From positions 372,001 through 436,000 of the forward strand of contig NC_018708.1 of assembly GCF_000302535.1 (NCBI RefSeq): 64,000 nt of DNA, read 5' to 3'. The notes below the pieces were generated by a model. That model was not told the DNA's origin. It saw only the letters and a program-made list of their open reading frames with translations, and did no database searches. Shown piece by piece: positions 7,953 to 15,528 of this stretch (the stretch's first letter is position 1; every line of letters begins with the position of its first letter). The stretch comes from Acidovorax sp. KKS102. Its GTDB lineage: Bacteria > Pseudomonadota > Gammaproteobacteria > Burkholderiales > Burkholderiaceae_C. Position numbers and translations under genes: made by a program.

Positions 7953-8999
7953 ATGGCCGACACCACCCCTCCCGACGACCCCTGCGACGACACGGCCCGT
8001 CTCCAGGCCCTGCAGCGCTACGGCATTCTCGACACGCCCATGGAGCCCGCCTACGACGAGCTGGCCGACCTGGCGGGCTACGTGTGCGAAGCGCCGGTGG
8101 CATTGATCAGCCTGCTGGACAGCCAGCGCCAGTGGTTCAAGGCCGCCCGGGGGTTTGCGCTGCGCGAAACCCCGCTGAGCGAGTCGGTGTGCCGCTATGC
8201 CATCCGCCAGTCCGGCGTCTTCATCGTGCCCGACCTGGCACAAGACCCGCGCTTTGCGCACTATGCGATCGTCACGCAGAAGAACCCCCTGCGCTTTTAC
8301 GCCGGGGCGCCGCTGGTCACGCCCGATGGCTTTGTGCTGGGCACGCTGTGCGTGCTGGACCACCGGCCGCGCGAGCTGTCAGCCAAGGTGCAGGACCTGT
8401 TGTCCGCCCTGGCGCGCCAGGTGATCCGGCTGCTGGAGCTCAAGCGTGCCAACGACCGCCAGGGCCAGATGCTGATGGAGCTGGAGGCGGCGCGCCACCA
8501 GATGGCGGTGCTGGCCCACACCGATGTGCTGACCGGGTTGGCCAACCGCCGCTCGTTCACCGATCGCCTGCGCCAGGAATGGGCACTGCTGCAGCGCGGC
8601 AATGAGCCAGCCAGCCTGCTGATGATGGACCTGGACCACTTCAAGCGCGTGAACGATGTGTACGGCCACCATGTGGGTGACCAGGCGCTGCAGCTGTTTG
8701 CCACCCTGTGCCGCGATGTCTTCCGTGCGGCCGATGTGCTGGGGCGCTGGGGCGGCGAGGAGTTTTTGGCCCTGTTGCCCGCCACCGGGCTCGACCAGGC
8801 ACAGGTGGTGGCCGAGCGTGTGCATGCGGCGCTGGCTGCCCACCCGCTGCCCGGTATCGAGCCGGCGCTGGTGCTGTCGGTCAGCATGGGGCTCACGCTG
8901 TTCGACCCGCTGCGGCCGCTGGACATCACCCTGCGCCTGCTCGACTCTGCGCTCTACACCGCCAAACGCGAGGGGCGCAGCCGCACCGTAGTGGTGTAA
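7953..8999 (+). CDS. GAF domain diguanylate cyclase
   Basis: The 348-residue protein has an N-terminal GAF domain (about residues 25-165; start L-Q-A-L-Q-R-Y-G-I-L-D-T-P) and a C-terminal GGDEF domain. The active-site motif is GGEEF at residues 267-271, and an allosteric I-site RxxD (RAAD, 258-261) lies exactly five residues earlier. It should therefore make c-di-GMP from two GTP and be product-inhibited. No transmembrane segment is present, so it acts in the cytoplasm with a small ligand or protein signal at the GAF domain. I chose ATG 7953, which gives the family-typical N-terminus; an in-frame upstream extension to 7851 looks non-coding. No strong ribosome binding site is visible. Confidence 0.88.
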   Translation: MADTTPPDDPCDDTARLQALQRYGILDTPMEPAYDELADLAGYVCEAPVALISLLDSQRQWFKAARGFALRETPLSESVCRYAIRQSGVFIVPDLAQDPRFAHYAIVTQKNPLRFYAGAPLVTPDGFVLGTLCVLDHRPRELSAKVQDLLSALARQVIRLLELKRANDRQGQMLMELEAARHQMAVLAHTDVLTGLANRRSFTDRLRQEWALLQRGNEPASLLMMDLDHFKRVNDVYGHHVGDQALQLFATLCRDVFRAADVLGRWGGEEFLALLPATGLDQAQVVAERVHAALAAHPLPGIEPALVLSVSMGLTLFDPLRPLDITLRLLDSALYTAKREGRSRTVVV

Positions 9000-9011
9000 G
9001 CGCTCTGTTTT

Positions 9012-9058
9012 TTGATAGCTGTTGGCGCATATTGCACTAGCGCTACCGGCCATTTCTA
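9012..9058 (+). repeat. Dispersed ATAGCT...ACTAGCGCTA repeat (reference copy)
   Basis: TTGATAGCTG, then GCGCATATTGCACTAGCGCT and ACCGGCCATTTCT. It is almost identical to 42191-42238. It lies between the diguanylate cyclase and the next convergent gene. Confidence 0.8.
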
Positions 9059-9104
9059 TTAAAAATTGCGCCCAGGGGCCTGCGTACGGCCTCCTGGGGC
9101 ATCT

Positions 9105-9467
9105 TCAGCACTCCGGGCTGCGCGGCAACAGCAATGCCGCCGTGCGCCACGCCAGGTCGCGCAGCGCCCGGCGCAGGGCGGGCGAATCTGCAGCGCCGGC
9201 CACAGACCCTCCGGGGTCAAGGTCCGCCTCGGTGCGGCGGGGGCAAAAGGCTGCGTCCAGCACCTGCTGCTTGGCACAGTGCAAGGCCAGCCGGTCCTGC
9301 GATCGCAGGGCCGCCATCAACTGATCGCGGTGGCGCTGCACGCGGGCCGCTTCGGCGGCGGTCAGCGCGGGGCCCCTCGCGGGGCCCGTGCTGGCGGGCG
9401 GCGTCAGGGCCTGGGCCTGCGCCAGGTACTGGGCCCAGCGTGTGGTGTGGGTGGCGGTGGCGTTCAT
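9105..9467 (-). CDS. Hypothetical protein downstream of creD
   Basis: I do not recognise this 120-residue Ala/Arg-rich protein. It has no signal peptide or membrane segment. The middle (E-A-A-R-V-Q-R-H-R-D-Q-L-M-A-A-L-R-S) is predicted helical, and one Cys lies at the extreme C-terminus. Its ATG overlaps the creD stop by 4 bp (ATGA), so it should be translationally coupled to creD and belong to the same CreB-controlled transcript. Coding potential is supported by this coupling and the normal codon bias; function is unknown. Confidence 0.6.
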   Translation of the reverse strand: MNATATHTTRWAQYLAQAQALTPPASTGPARGPALTAAEAARVQRHRDQLMAALRSQDRLALHCAKQQVLDAAFCPRRTEADLDPGGSVAGAADSPALRRALRDLAWRTAALLLPRSPEC

Positions 9468-10912
9468 GCAGCCTCCGTGCGGGGCGCTGCAGGGCGCTGC
9501 ACCGGTGGCATGGTGGGGCGCGGGGGCGTGCCACCTTGCGACAGCCCGTACCAGTTCACCTTGCGCGTCAGCACCATCACCGCCGCCAGCACCAGGAAGA
9601 GTGCAATCGCCCCCACCACCAGCGCCGTCTGCTCCAGCTGCAGCAGCACGTACAGCAGGCCATACAGCAGCGCAATGCCCGCCCCCAGCGGCACCCCGCG
9701 CGTGAGCCCACCCAGCATGTGGCTGGCGTAGTAGGCCAGCAGCAGCACACATGCGCTGGCGGCCACCGCGTAGGAGATGCCAAACGGCAGGTGTTCCGAC
9801 AGGCTCACCAGCAGCAGGAAGAAGCTGCACAGCGCGCTGCCCACCAGCAGGTACTGCACCGGGTGCACACGCAGCTTCTTCATCAGCTCGAACAGGCCCA
9901 CGGCCACGAAGGTGAGGGCGATGAACAGCACGCCGTACTTGGTGGCGCGGTCAGAGAGGGAATAGGGGTTCACCGGGTCGATGAAGGCCACGCTGAAGCT
10001 GTCGGCGCAGTCGCCCGGCGTGGCCCCGCTGTGTGCATAGTCGCTGCCCTCATCGGCGCCCAGGCAGATGCGCTTGCCATTCGCAATGTCGGCCTGCGCC
10101 GTGGTGGCCAGCGACGACAGGCGCCACTGGGCCGAAAAGCCGGTCTTCTTGACCTCGCGTTCCGAAGGCAGAAAGCGCCCGGCGAACGACGGGTGGGGCC
10201 AGCTGCTGGTCATCAGCACCTCGGTGTTGCCCCCCAGCGGCACGATGGCCAGGCGCTCGGTGCCCACCAGTTCCAGGTCCAGCGTGGCGGTCAGGCCATC
10301 GGCCTTGCCACGCACGGATTCGGGCAGCACCGCGTGCAGGCCTCGGCTGTAGGTGGGGTGGAAGGTGCCGGGCTTGAGCGCCAGCGCCTGGCTGCCCATG
10401 GTGAACTGCGCGGTGCGGATGCCGCGCGCGTCGCCCACGGCCATCATCACGATGGGTGCGCCGCAGTGCATGCGCGAATTCTTCATGCTGCTCTGCGGCA
10501 GCAGGCTGGCCAGCGAACCCCATTGCGCCGTCACGTTGGCCTTGAGGTTGTAGGTGTTCACCTTGTGCAGCCCGCGTGCGCGTTCTTCCATCGCGGCGCC
10601 GGTGGTGAGCTTGAGCTGCTCGGGCATGGCGGTCAGGATGAACTCGCGGCGCCTTTCGACCATGCGGCGCTCGTCGCCCTTGCCGACTTCTTCATCCCAG
10701 CTTTCCACGCAGGCGCTGTGGATCATGGGGCCCATCAGCGTCTGCGGCCCGGCCAGGCTCTCGGCCACGCTTTGCGCGGTGATGCTGCGGTAGCGCAGCC
10801 GGTCGCGCACCACGTCTTCGATCAGGCCCAGGCCAAAGAGCAGCAACACGGTGATAGCGGTCAGCGCCGCCAGCTTGGTGAACAAGGGGTGTTTGAACAA
10901 AAGATCCTCCAC
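9464..10912 (-). CDS. creD: Inner-membrane protein CreD
   Basis: The 482-residue protein matches CreD: one N-terminal membrane helix (residues 12-30), a large periplasmic domain, and a cluster of about five helices in the C-terminal 170 residues. Family segments include R-x-R-Y-R-S-I-T-A-Q-S-V, L-x-G-P-x-L, and P-V-Q-Y-L-L-V-G near residue 345. CreD is the classic output of the CreBC two-component system and is linked in enterics, Aeromonas and Pseudomonas to carbon-source, peptidoglycan and beta-lactam responses; its molecular role is unknown. Two cre-tag-like sites lie about 35-70 bp upstream. creB and creC are separated from it by one convergent gene. Confidence 0.9.
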   Translation of the reverse strand: MEDLLFKHPLFTKLAALTAITVLLLFGLGLIEDVVRDRLRYRSITAQSVAESLAGPQTLMGPMIHSACVESWDEEVGKGDERRMVERRREFILTAMPEQLKLTTGAAMEERARGLHKVNTYNLKANVTAQWGSLASLLPQSSMKNSRMHCGAPIVMMAVGDARGIRTAQFTMGSQALALKPGTFHPTYSRGLHAVLPESVRGKADGLTATLDLELVGTERLAIVPLGGNTEVLMTSSWPHPSFAGRFLPSEREVKKTGFSAQWRLSSLATTAQADIANGKRICLGADEGSDYAHSGATPGDCADSFSVAFIDPVNPYSLSDRATKYGVLFIALTFVAVGLFELMKKLRVHPVQYLLVGSALCSFFLLLVSLSEHLPFGISYAVAASACVLLLAYYASHMLGGLTRGVPLGAGIALLYGLLYVLLQLEQTALVVGAIALFLVLAAVMVLTRKVNWYGLSQGGTPPRPTMPPVQRPAAPRTEAA

Positions 10913-10947
10913 AAGTGACTGTTGTGGGGGCAGTGTTGTGGCGCGCT

Positions 10948-10963
10948 GTGAGGGCGCTATGAA
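10948..10963 (-). promoter_or_regulatory. Second, weaker cre-tag-like site
   Basis: On the + strand GTGAG-N6-ATGAA, the complement of TTCAT-N6-CTCAC. It has two mismatches to the cre-tag TTCAC-N6-TTCAC with correct 6-bp spacing. It starts exactly 20 bp from the stronger site, about two helical turns, and ends 35 bp before the creD start. Confidence 0.45.
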
Positions 10964-10967
10964 GTTT

Positions 10968-10983
10968 GTGAGGCCAGTGTGAA
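10968..10983 (-). promoter_or_regulatory. cre-tag-like CreB binding site upstream of creD
   Basis: On the + strand GTGAG-N6-GTGAA, i.e. TTCAC-N6-CTCAC towards creD. This differs at one base from the known cre/blr tag TTCAC-N6-TTCAC and keeps the 6-bp spacing. It lies 56-71 bp before the creD start, a normal activator position. Confidence 0.65.
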
Positions 10984-11061
10984 GTGGCGGGGGTGACGTG
11001 CGAAGTGCGAAGTGGGGCGCTGGCAGAATCGACCGCCTGTGTCATCCACCTGGGGAGTGCC

Positions 11062-11601
11062 ATGCGAAATACAGCGTCCCGCTTCATACCCCCGGTGGCT
11101 GTCCGCCCGCCCTTGCGCTGGCCGGCGCGGTGCTTTCTGGCCGTGATGGCGGTGGCCTTCATGGCCGTGTTCTGGACGCATCCCGTGGCGGTGGGCGGCT
11201 CGCTCCTGGCGCTCGGCAGTCTGGTGGCCGTCCTGAGCCGGCGCGAGGCCCTGCGCCTGGCCCGCATGGCGCAAAGCCGGGCGGGGGAGTCGATTTGCCA
11301 GTTTGCCCGCTCCATCGACTGCCGCCGGGTGGACACCTGGGTGGTGCGCGCGGTGTACGAGGAACTGCAGCGCAGCCTGTCTGCCGCAGTTGCCGTGCCT
11401 TTGAAATTGACCGACAACCTGCAGTGCGACCTGCGTCTGGACGCTGACGACCTGGATGACCTGGTCGCAGACATGGCCCAGCGGGCCCGCCGCAGCCTGG
11501 CCGACACATCGGCCAACCCCTTGTTCGGCAAAGTGACCACGGTGGGCGATCTGGTCGAATTTCTCCAGGCCCAGCCCCGCCTCCCGACCTGCGCCGTTTA
11601 G
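11062..11601 (+). CDS. Membrane-anchored acyl-carrier-like protein lacking the phosphopantetheine serine
   Basis: The 179-residue protein has two membrane helices (about residues 23-39 and 42-58), then a cytoplasmic domain. Residues 88-170 resemble an acyl carrier protein: a long first helix, then L-R-L-D-A-D-D-L-D-D-L in place of the ACP D-L-G-A-D-S-L-D motif, and F-G-K-V-T-T-V-G-D-L-V-E-F-L at the end. The modified Ser is replaced by Asp130, so it cannot carry phosphopantetheine. DUF1493 proteins, as I recall them, share this acidic ACP-like pattern. I chose ATG 11062 (GGGGAG upstream). The stop overlaps the convergent creC stop by 4 bp. Function unknown. Confidence 0.68.
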   Translation: MRNTASRFIPPVAVRPPLRWPARCFLAVMAVAFMAVFWTHPVAVGGSLLALGSLVAVLSRREALRLARMAQSRAGESICQFARSIDCRRVDTWVVRAVYEELQRSLSAAVAVPLKLTDNLQCDLRLDADDLDDLVADMAQRARRSLADTSANPLFGKVTTVGDLVEFLQAQPRLPTCAV

Positions 11602-13064
11602 GCCCTGCGGAACTCCAGCGCCACCCGCAGCCCCGGCGCCGTATTGCGCGCCACCATCTGCCCGCCGTGCAGCGCCATCACGCGCTGCACAATCGCCAGC
11701 CCCAGCCCTGATCCACTGCGCTCGCCGCCCGGCCGCGCGGTGGTGAAGAAGCGCTCGCCCAGTCGCGGCAGTGCGTAGTCGGGCACGCCGGGGCCGCTGT
11801 CCTGCACAGCCACCGTGGCGCCGTCCAGTTCCACCCGCACCGTGCTGCCTGTGGGCGCAAAGTCGATCGCGTTGTCCAGCAGGTTGGTCAGCGCCAGCGT
11901 CACCAGTTCGGCCTCCCACGGGCCGCTAGTGCCGTGCCCTTGCAGCGCCAGGGTGATGCCGCGCTGCCCGGCGCGGGCGCGGGTCTGGGCGATGGCGGCC
12001 TCGGCGCAGTCGTGCAGCGCCACGGGCGCGCGGCCTTCGGCGTGCTGGCGCTGCTCCAGCTTGGACAGCTCCAGCAGCCGGTCGATGATGCGCTGCAGGC
12101 GCTCGCTTTGCTGCACCACCTGGGTTGCAAACTCGGCGCGGTCGGCAGCGGGCAGCTCGTCCTGCAGCAGCTCGCCCGCGCCCCGGATGGCGGCCACGGG
12201 GCTTTTGAGTTCGTGCGTGAGCGCGCGCACGTAGCCTTCGATGTAGTCGCGCCCCTCCAGCCGCGCGCGCATGCGGTCCATGGCGCGGGCCAGGTCGCCC
12301 AGCTCGCCGGGCACCTCGGGCACGGCCAGGGCCGTGGGGGGCGGCAGGTTCGGGTCGTGGCGTTCGCCGTCGGCGGGGCCCTGCACGCTCAGGGCGTAGT
12401 CGCGCAGGCGGCGCACGTTCCACACCATCCACAGCGTCACCGCCACGCCCACAGCGGCCGATAGCGCCAGTAGCAACAGCCCGCCCATGAACACCTTGCG
12501 CTCGGCCCGGTCGATGAAGCGCTGCACCGTGCGCGTGGGCTTGGCGACGGTTAGCACGCCCGCAATCTGGCTGCTCACGTAGATGGGCGCCGCCACATGC
12601 ATCACGCCGCTGGTGTCGTCGTCCTCCACATCGCGCGTGGAGCGCGCGCCGTATTCGCCGCGCAGCGTGCGCGCCACATCGCGCCAGCGCGAGTAGTCGG
12701 CGCCCACGGCGCGGTTTTCCGAGTCGAACAGCACGCGACCCGTGGTGTCGGTCACGTAGATGCGGTAGTCGAGCGACTGCTTGGAAAAGCCCCAGATCGC
12801 CGCGTCGATGGGTCGCGTGGCATAGCGCCGCACATGCTGGGCAAACGGGCTGGTGCTGCTGTTGTTGGCCTCCGCCGCCAGCCGCCCGGCGGCCAGGTCT
12901 TCGCTGGCCAGCTCGGCCAGGATGTTGGCCGTGTCCACCATCATGTCCTCCATCACCTCGCGCACGCTGGGTTTGATCTCGGCCATGAACACGCGCAGCA
13001 CAAAGAACGCGGCGATGCCGTTGATGAGGAAGAAGGCGAACAGCAGGCGGATGCCGAGGCGCAT
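11598..13064 (-). CDS. creC: Sensor histidine kinase CreC
   Basis: The 488-residue kinase has an N-terminal membrane helix (residues 5-25), a periplasmic sensor domain with I-Y-V-T-D-T-x-G-R-V-L-F-D near residue 105, a second helix (about 192-215), HAMP, and a HisKA/HATPase module. The phosphorylated His is His284 in A-L-T-H-E-L-K-S-P; N (N-L-L-D-N-A), G1 (D-S-G-P-G-V) and G2 (G-S-G-L-G-L-A-I) boxes follow. The periplasmic architecture and adjacency to creB and creD identify CreC. It lies 66 bp after creB, with a dispersed repeat in the gap. It overlaps the convergent ACP-like gene at its 3' end. Confidence 0.92.
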   Translation of the reverse strand: MRLGIRLLFAFFLINGIAAFFVLRVFMAEIKPSVREVMEDMMVDTANILAELASEDLAAGRLAAEANNSSTSPFAQHVRRYATRPIDAAIWGFSKQSLDYRIYVTDTTGRVLFDSENRAVGADYSRWRDVARTLRGEYGARSTRDVEDDDTSGVMHVAAPIYVSSQIAGVLTVAKPTRTVQRFIDRAERKVFMGGLLLLALSAAVGVAVTLWMVWNVRRLRDYALSVQGPADGERHDPNLPPPTALAVPEVPGELGDLARAMDRMRARLEGRDYIEGYVRALTHELKSPVAAIRGAGELLQDELPAADRAEFATQVVQQSERLQRIIDRLLELSKLEQRQHAEGRAPVALHDCAEAAIAQTRARAGQRGITLALQGHGTSGPWEAELVTLALTNLLDNAIDFAPTGSTVRVELDGATVAVQDSGPGVPDYALPRLGERFFTTARPGGERSGSGLGLAIVQRVMALHGGQMVARNTAPGLRVALEFRRA

Positions 13065-13077
13065 GGGGTGTCACTTC

Positions 13078-13130
13078 AAAAACAATAGCTGTTAGCGCTT
13101 TATGGATGGGCGCTAGTGGCCAATTTGGCT
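13078..13130 (+). repeat. Dispersed ATAGCT repeat between creB and creC
   Basis: AATAGCTGTTAGCGCTTTAT, then GGGCGCTAGTGGCCAATTTG. It fills the whole creB-creC gap, so it is transcribed within the cre message as an antisense copy. Confidence 0.75.
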
Positions 13131-13841
13131 TCAGATGTCCAGGCAGTAACCCATGCCCCGGTGGGTACTGATGTACTCGCGGGCCGGGTCCACCTCGCGC
13201 AGCTTGGCGCGCAGGGTCTTGATGTGGGTGTCCACCGTGCGGTCGGTGCTTTCGCTGTCGTCGCCCCAGGCGGCGGCGAGCAGGGCGTCGCGCGAGTGGA
13301 TGCGGCCTGCGCCGCGCAGCAGGTGGGACAAGAGGCGGTATTCGCGCCGGGTCAGTGGCAGTGCCTGGCCGCGCAGACTGATGCGCTGGCCGGCCTCGTC
13401 GTCGTGGAAAGGCGCAGCGGCCGAAGTGGCGGGTGCTGCAGGGTGGCTATTGCCGTTTCCGTTCCCGTGGCCGGCGCGGCGCAGCAGCGCCTTCACGCGG
13501 GCGGCCAGCTCGCGGGGGCTGAAGGGTTTGGTCAGGTAATCGTCCGCGCCCAGCTCCAGGCCCAGCACGCGGTCGATCTCTTCGCCGTGGGCGCTGAGCA
13601 TCAGCACGGGCAGGGCGGCGGTGACCGGCGCATTGCGCACATCGCGCAGCAGGTCCAGGCCGCTGCCGTCGGGCAGGCCCACGTCCAACACCAGCAGGTC
13701 AAAACGGGTGCGCTGCAACTGCTGGCGCGCGTCATACACCAGCAGGCTGTGTGTGACGGTCAGGCCGTCGCGCTCCAGCGCATAGGCCACGGTGCGGGCG
13801 ATGGCGGGGTCGTCTTCGAGCAGCAGCAGGCGGGCAGACAT
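13131..13841 (-). CDS. creB: OmpR-family response regulator CreB
   Basis: The 236-residue regulator has a receiver domain (residues 1-120) with acidic pocket E9-D10-D11, phosphoacceptor Asp53 (L-L-V-L-D-V-G-L-P-D-G) and Lys in L-T-K-P-F. A winged-helix DNA-binding domain fills the C-terminus (L-T-R-R-E-Y-R-L-L, then V-D-T-H-I-K-T-L-R-A-K-L). It should activate creD through the cre-tag sites found upstream of that gene. A Gly/Asn/Ser-rich linker joins the two domains. It starts 6 bp after marC, so both are one transcript. Confidence 0.92.
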   Translation of the reverse strand: MSARLLLLEDDPAIARTVAYALERDGLTVTHSLLVYDARQQLQRTRFDLLVLDVGLPDGSGLDLLRDVRNAPVTAALPVLMLSAHGEEIDRVLGLELGADDYLTKPFSPRELAARVKALLRRAGHGNGNGNSHPAAPATSAAAPFHDDEAGQRISLRGQALPLTRREYRLLSHLLRGAGRIHSRDALLAAAWGDDSESTDRTVDTHIKTLRAKLREVDPAREYISTHRGMGYCLDI

Positions 13842-13847
13842 GGGCGG

Positions 13848-14483
13848 TCAGCGCGCAATGAGGACCGGGAAAATCTTGCCCAGCCCGTCCGCCATCACCT
13901 CCACCGCCAGCGCAGCGAGGATCAGGCCCATGAGCCGGGTCATCACGTTGATGCCGGTCTTGCCCAGCACGCGCGCGATGGGGTCGGCCAGCGCAAAACA
14001 CACGGCCGTGGCCAGCGCGATGACCACGCCGTAGCCCACCAGCGCCAGCGTCTGCCACACGCCCTGGGCGCGGTCGGCGTAGATCACCACGGTGGACATG
14101 CTGGCCGGGCCCGTGAGCAGCGGGATGGTGAGCGGCACCACGGCAATGCTGCTGCCGGCGGCGGCCTTTTCGGCGCCTTCTTCAAACTCGTTGGTGCTGG
14201 GCTTGGCCTCGGCGGGCTGGGCGTTGAGCATGTTCATCGCGCTGATGAGCAGCAGCATGCCGCCGCCCACCTGAAAGCTCTGCAGCGAGATGTTGAAGAA
14301 GTCGAGGATCTGCAGGCCCAGCAGAGCGCAGGCGGCAATCACGCAAAACACGCTGAAGCTGGCCACCTGGATGGTGCGGCGCCGCTGCGGGTACGAGAAG
14401 CCCTGCGTGTAGTGGATGAAGAACGGCACGATGGCCAGCGGGTTCACGATGGCCAGCAGGGTGATCAGGGGTTTGAGGTCCAT
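13848..14483 (-). CDS. MarC family integral membrane protein
   Basis: The 211-residue protein has six predicted membrane helices and MarC/YchE family segments (I-V-N-P-L-A-I-V-P-F-F near residue 13 and P-L-T-I-P-L-L-T-G-P near residue 117). MarC proteins are annotated as NAAT-type transporters, but substrates are not firmly known; E. coli MarC is not a proven drug resistance factor. The stop is 6 bp from the creB start, so the gene leads a marC-creB-creC operon, an arrangement different from enteric creABCD. Confidence 0.85.
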   Translation of the reverse strand: MDLKPLITLLAIVNPLAIVPFFIHYTQGFSYPQRRRTIQVASFSVFCVIAACALLGLQILDFFNISLQSFQVGGGMLLLISAMNMLNAQPAEAKPSTNEFEEGAEKAAAGSSIAVVPLTIPLLTGPASMSTVVIYADRAQGVWQTLALVGYGVVIALATAVCFALADPIARVLGKTGINVMTRLMGLILAALAVEVMADGLGKIFPVLIAR

Positions 14484-14659
14484 CAGGGCGCTCCCAAGGG
14501 CAAGTGGGCGGGTGGTTCTTCGGGGGGCTCAGGCCAACGGCCGATGAGGGTGGCGCAGCCCGGGCTGTGCGCGAGTATGCGGTGTTTTCTGCGCCGTTTG
14601 GCGGTCGGGCATGCTGCGCTGCAGCGTGCCTGCGACAGCGTGGCGCCGGGCCTTCTCTT

Positions 14660-15406
14660 CTAACGCCCGCCCGACACATCCATCAAGGTGGCGGTGGTAT
14701 AGCTTGCTGCGGGCGACATCAGCCAGACGATGGCCTCGGCCACCTCGTCGGCCGTGCCGCCGCGCAACATGGGCACCTGGTGCGAGAGGTCGCGCACGCG
14801 GTCGGGCAGGCCGCCGCTGGCGTGAATGTCGGTCTCGATCAGGCCCGGGCGCACGGCGTTCACGCGGATGCCCTCGGCCGCCACCTCGCGCGCCAGGCCG
14901 ATGGTGAAGGTGTCGATGGCGCCCTTGGCCGCCGCGTAGTCCACATACTGGTGGGCCGAGCCCAGGCGCGAGGCGGCGCTGGACACGTTGACGATGGCGC
15001 CACCGCTGCCGCCGTGGCGCGTGCTCATGCGCCGCACGGCTTCGCGGGCGCAGACGATGCTGCCGATCACGTTGGTGTCGAACATGCGGCGCAGGCGCTC
15101 GGTGCCCATCTCGTCCACCCGGGCGGTCACGTCCACCACGCCGGCGTTGTTGACCAGGGCGCTGATGCGGCCCAGCTGCGTGTCCACGGCCTGGAACATG
15201 GCCAGGATGTCGGCCTCGTTCGCCACGTCACCCTGCACGGTGATGGCGGTGCCGCCGTTTGCCCGAATGTCATCGACCACGCTCTGCGCGGCCGCCTCGT
15301 TGGCGAGGTAGTTGACGGCCACAGCCCAGCCATGTTTTGCGGCCAGCCGTGCGGTGGCGCTGCCAATGCCCCGGCTGGCGCCAGTGATTAGGGCGATCTT
15401 CTCCAT
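14660..15406 (-). CDS. SDR family oxidoreductase
   Basis: This 248-residue short-chain dehydrogenase carries T-G-A-S-R-G-I-G (residues 8-15) for the dinucleotide, N-N-A-G-V near residue 88, a catalytic Ser in N-V-S-S-A-A-S, and Y-A-A-A-K as the Y-x3-K catalytic pair. Arg after the Gly motif suggests NADP(H) preference. It resembles glucose/3-oxoacyl reductase-like SDRs; the substrate is not evident. ATG 15406 was chosen because it sits just before the beta1 strand; the open frame upstream has no family match. It is divergent from the dienelactone hydrolase. Confidence 0.88.
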   Translation of the reverse strand: MEKIALITGASRGIGSATARLAAKHGWAVAVNYLANEAAAQSVVDDIRANGGTAITVQGDVANEADILAMFQAVDTQLGRISALVNNAGVVDVTARVDEMGTERLRRMFDTNVIGSIVCAREAVRRMSTRHGGSGGAIVNVSSAASRLGSAHQYVDYAAAKGAIDTFTIGLAREVAAEGIRVNAVRPGLIETDIHASGGLPDRVRDLSHQVPMLRGGTADEVAEAIVWLMSPAASYTTATLMDVSGGR

Positions 15407-15528
15407 GGGGTGGGGTCTCCTGCAAGAATGGCGCATTGGAACAGGTTCTGCCCCCCGCCGCGCAGCGCCCGCACCCATAGCGCGGACCCTCTGCGCACCA
15501 TACGTACCAAATCCAAGGAGCATTCAGC

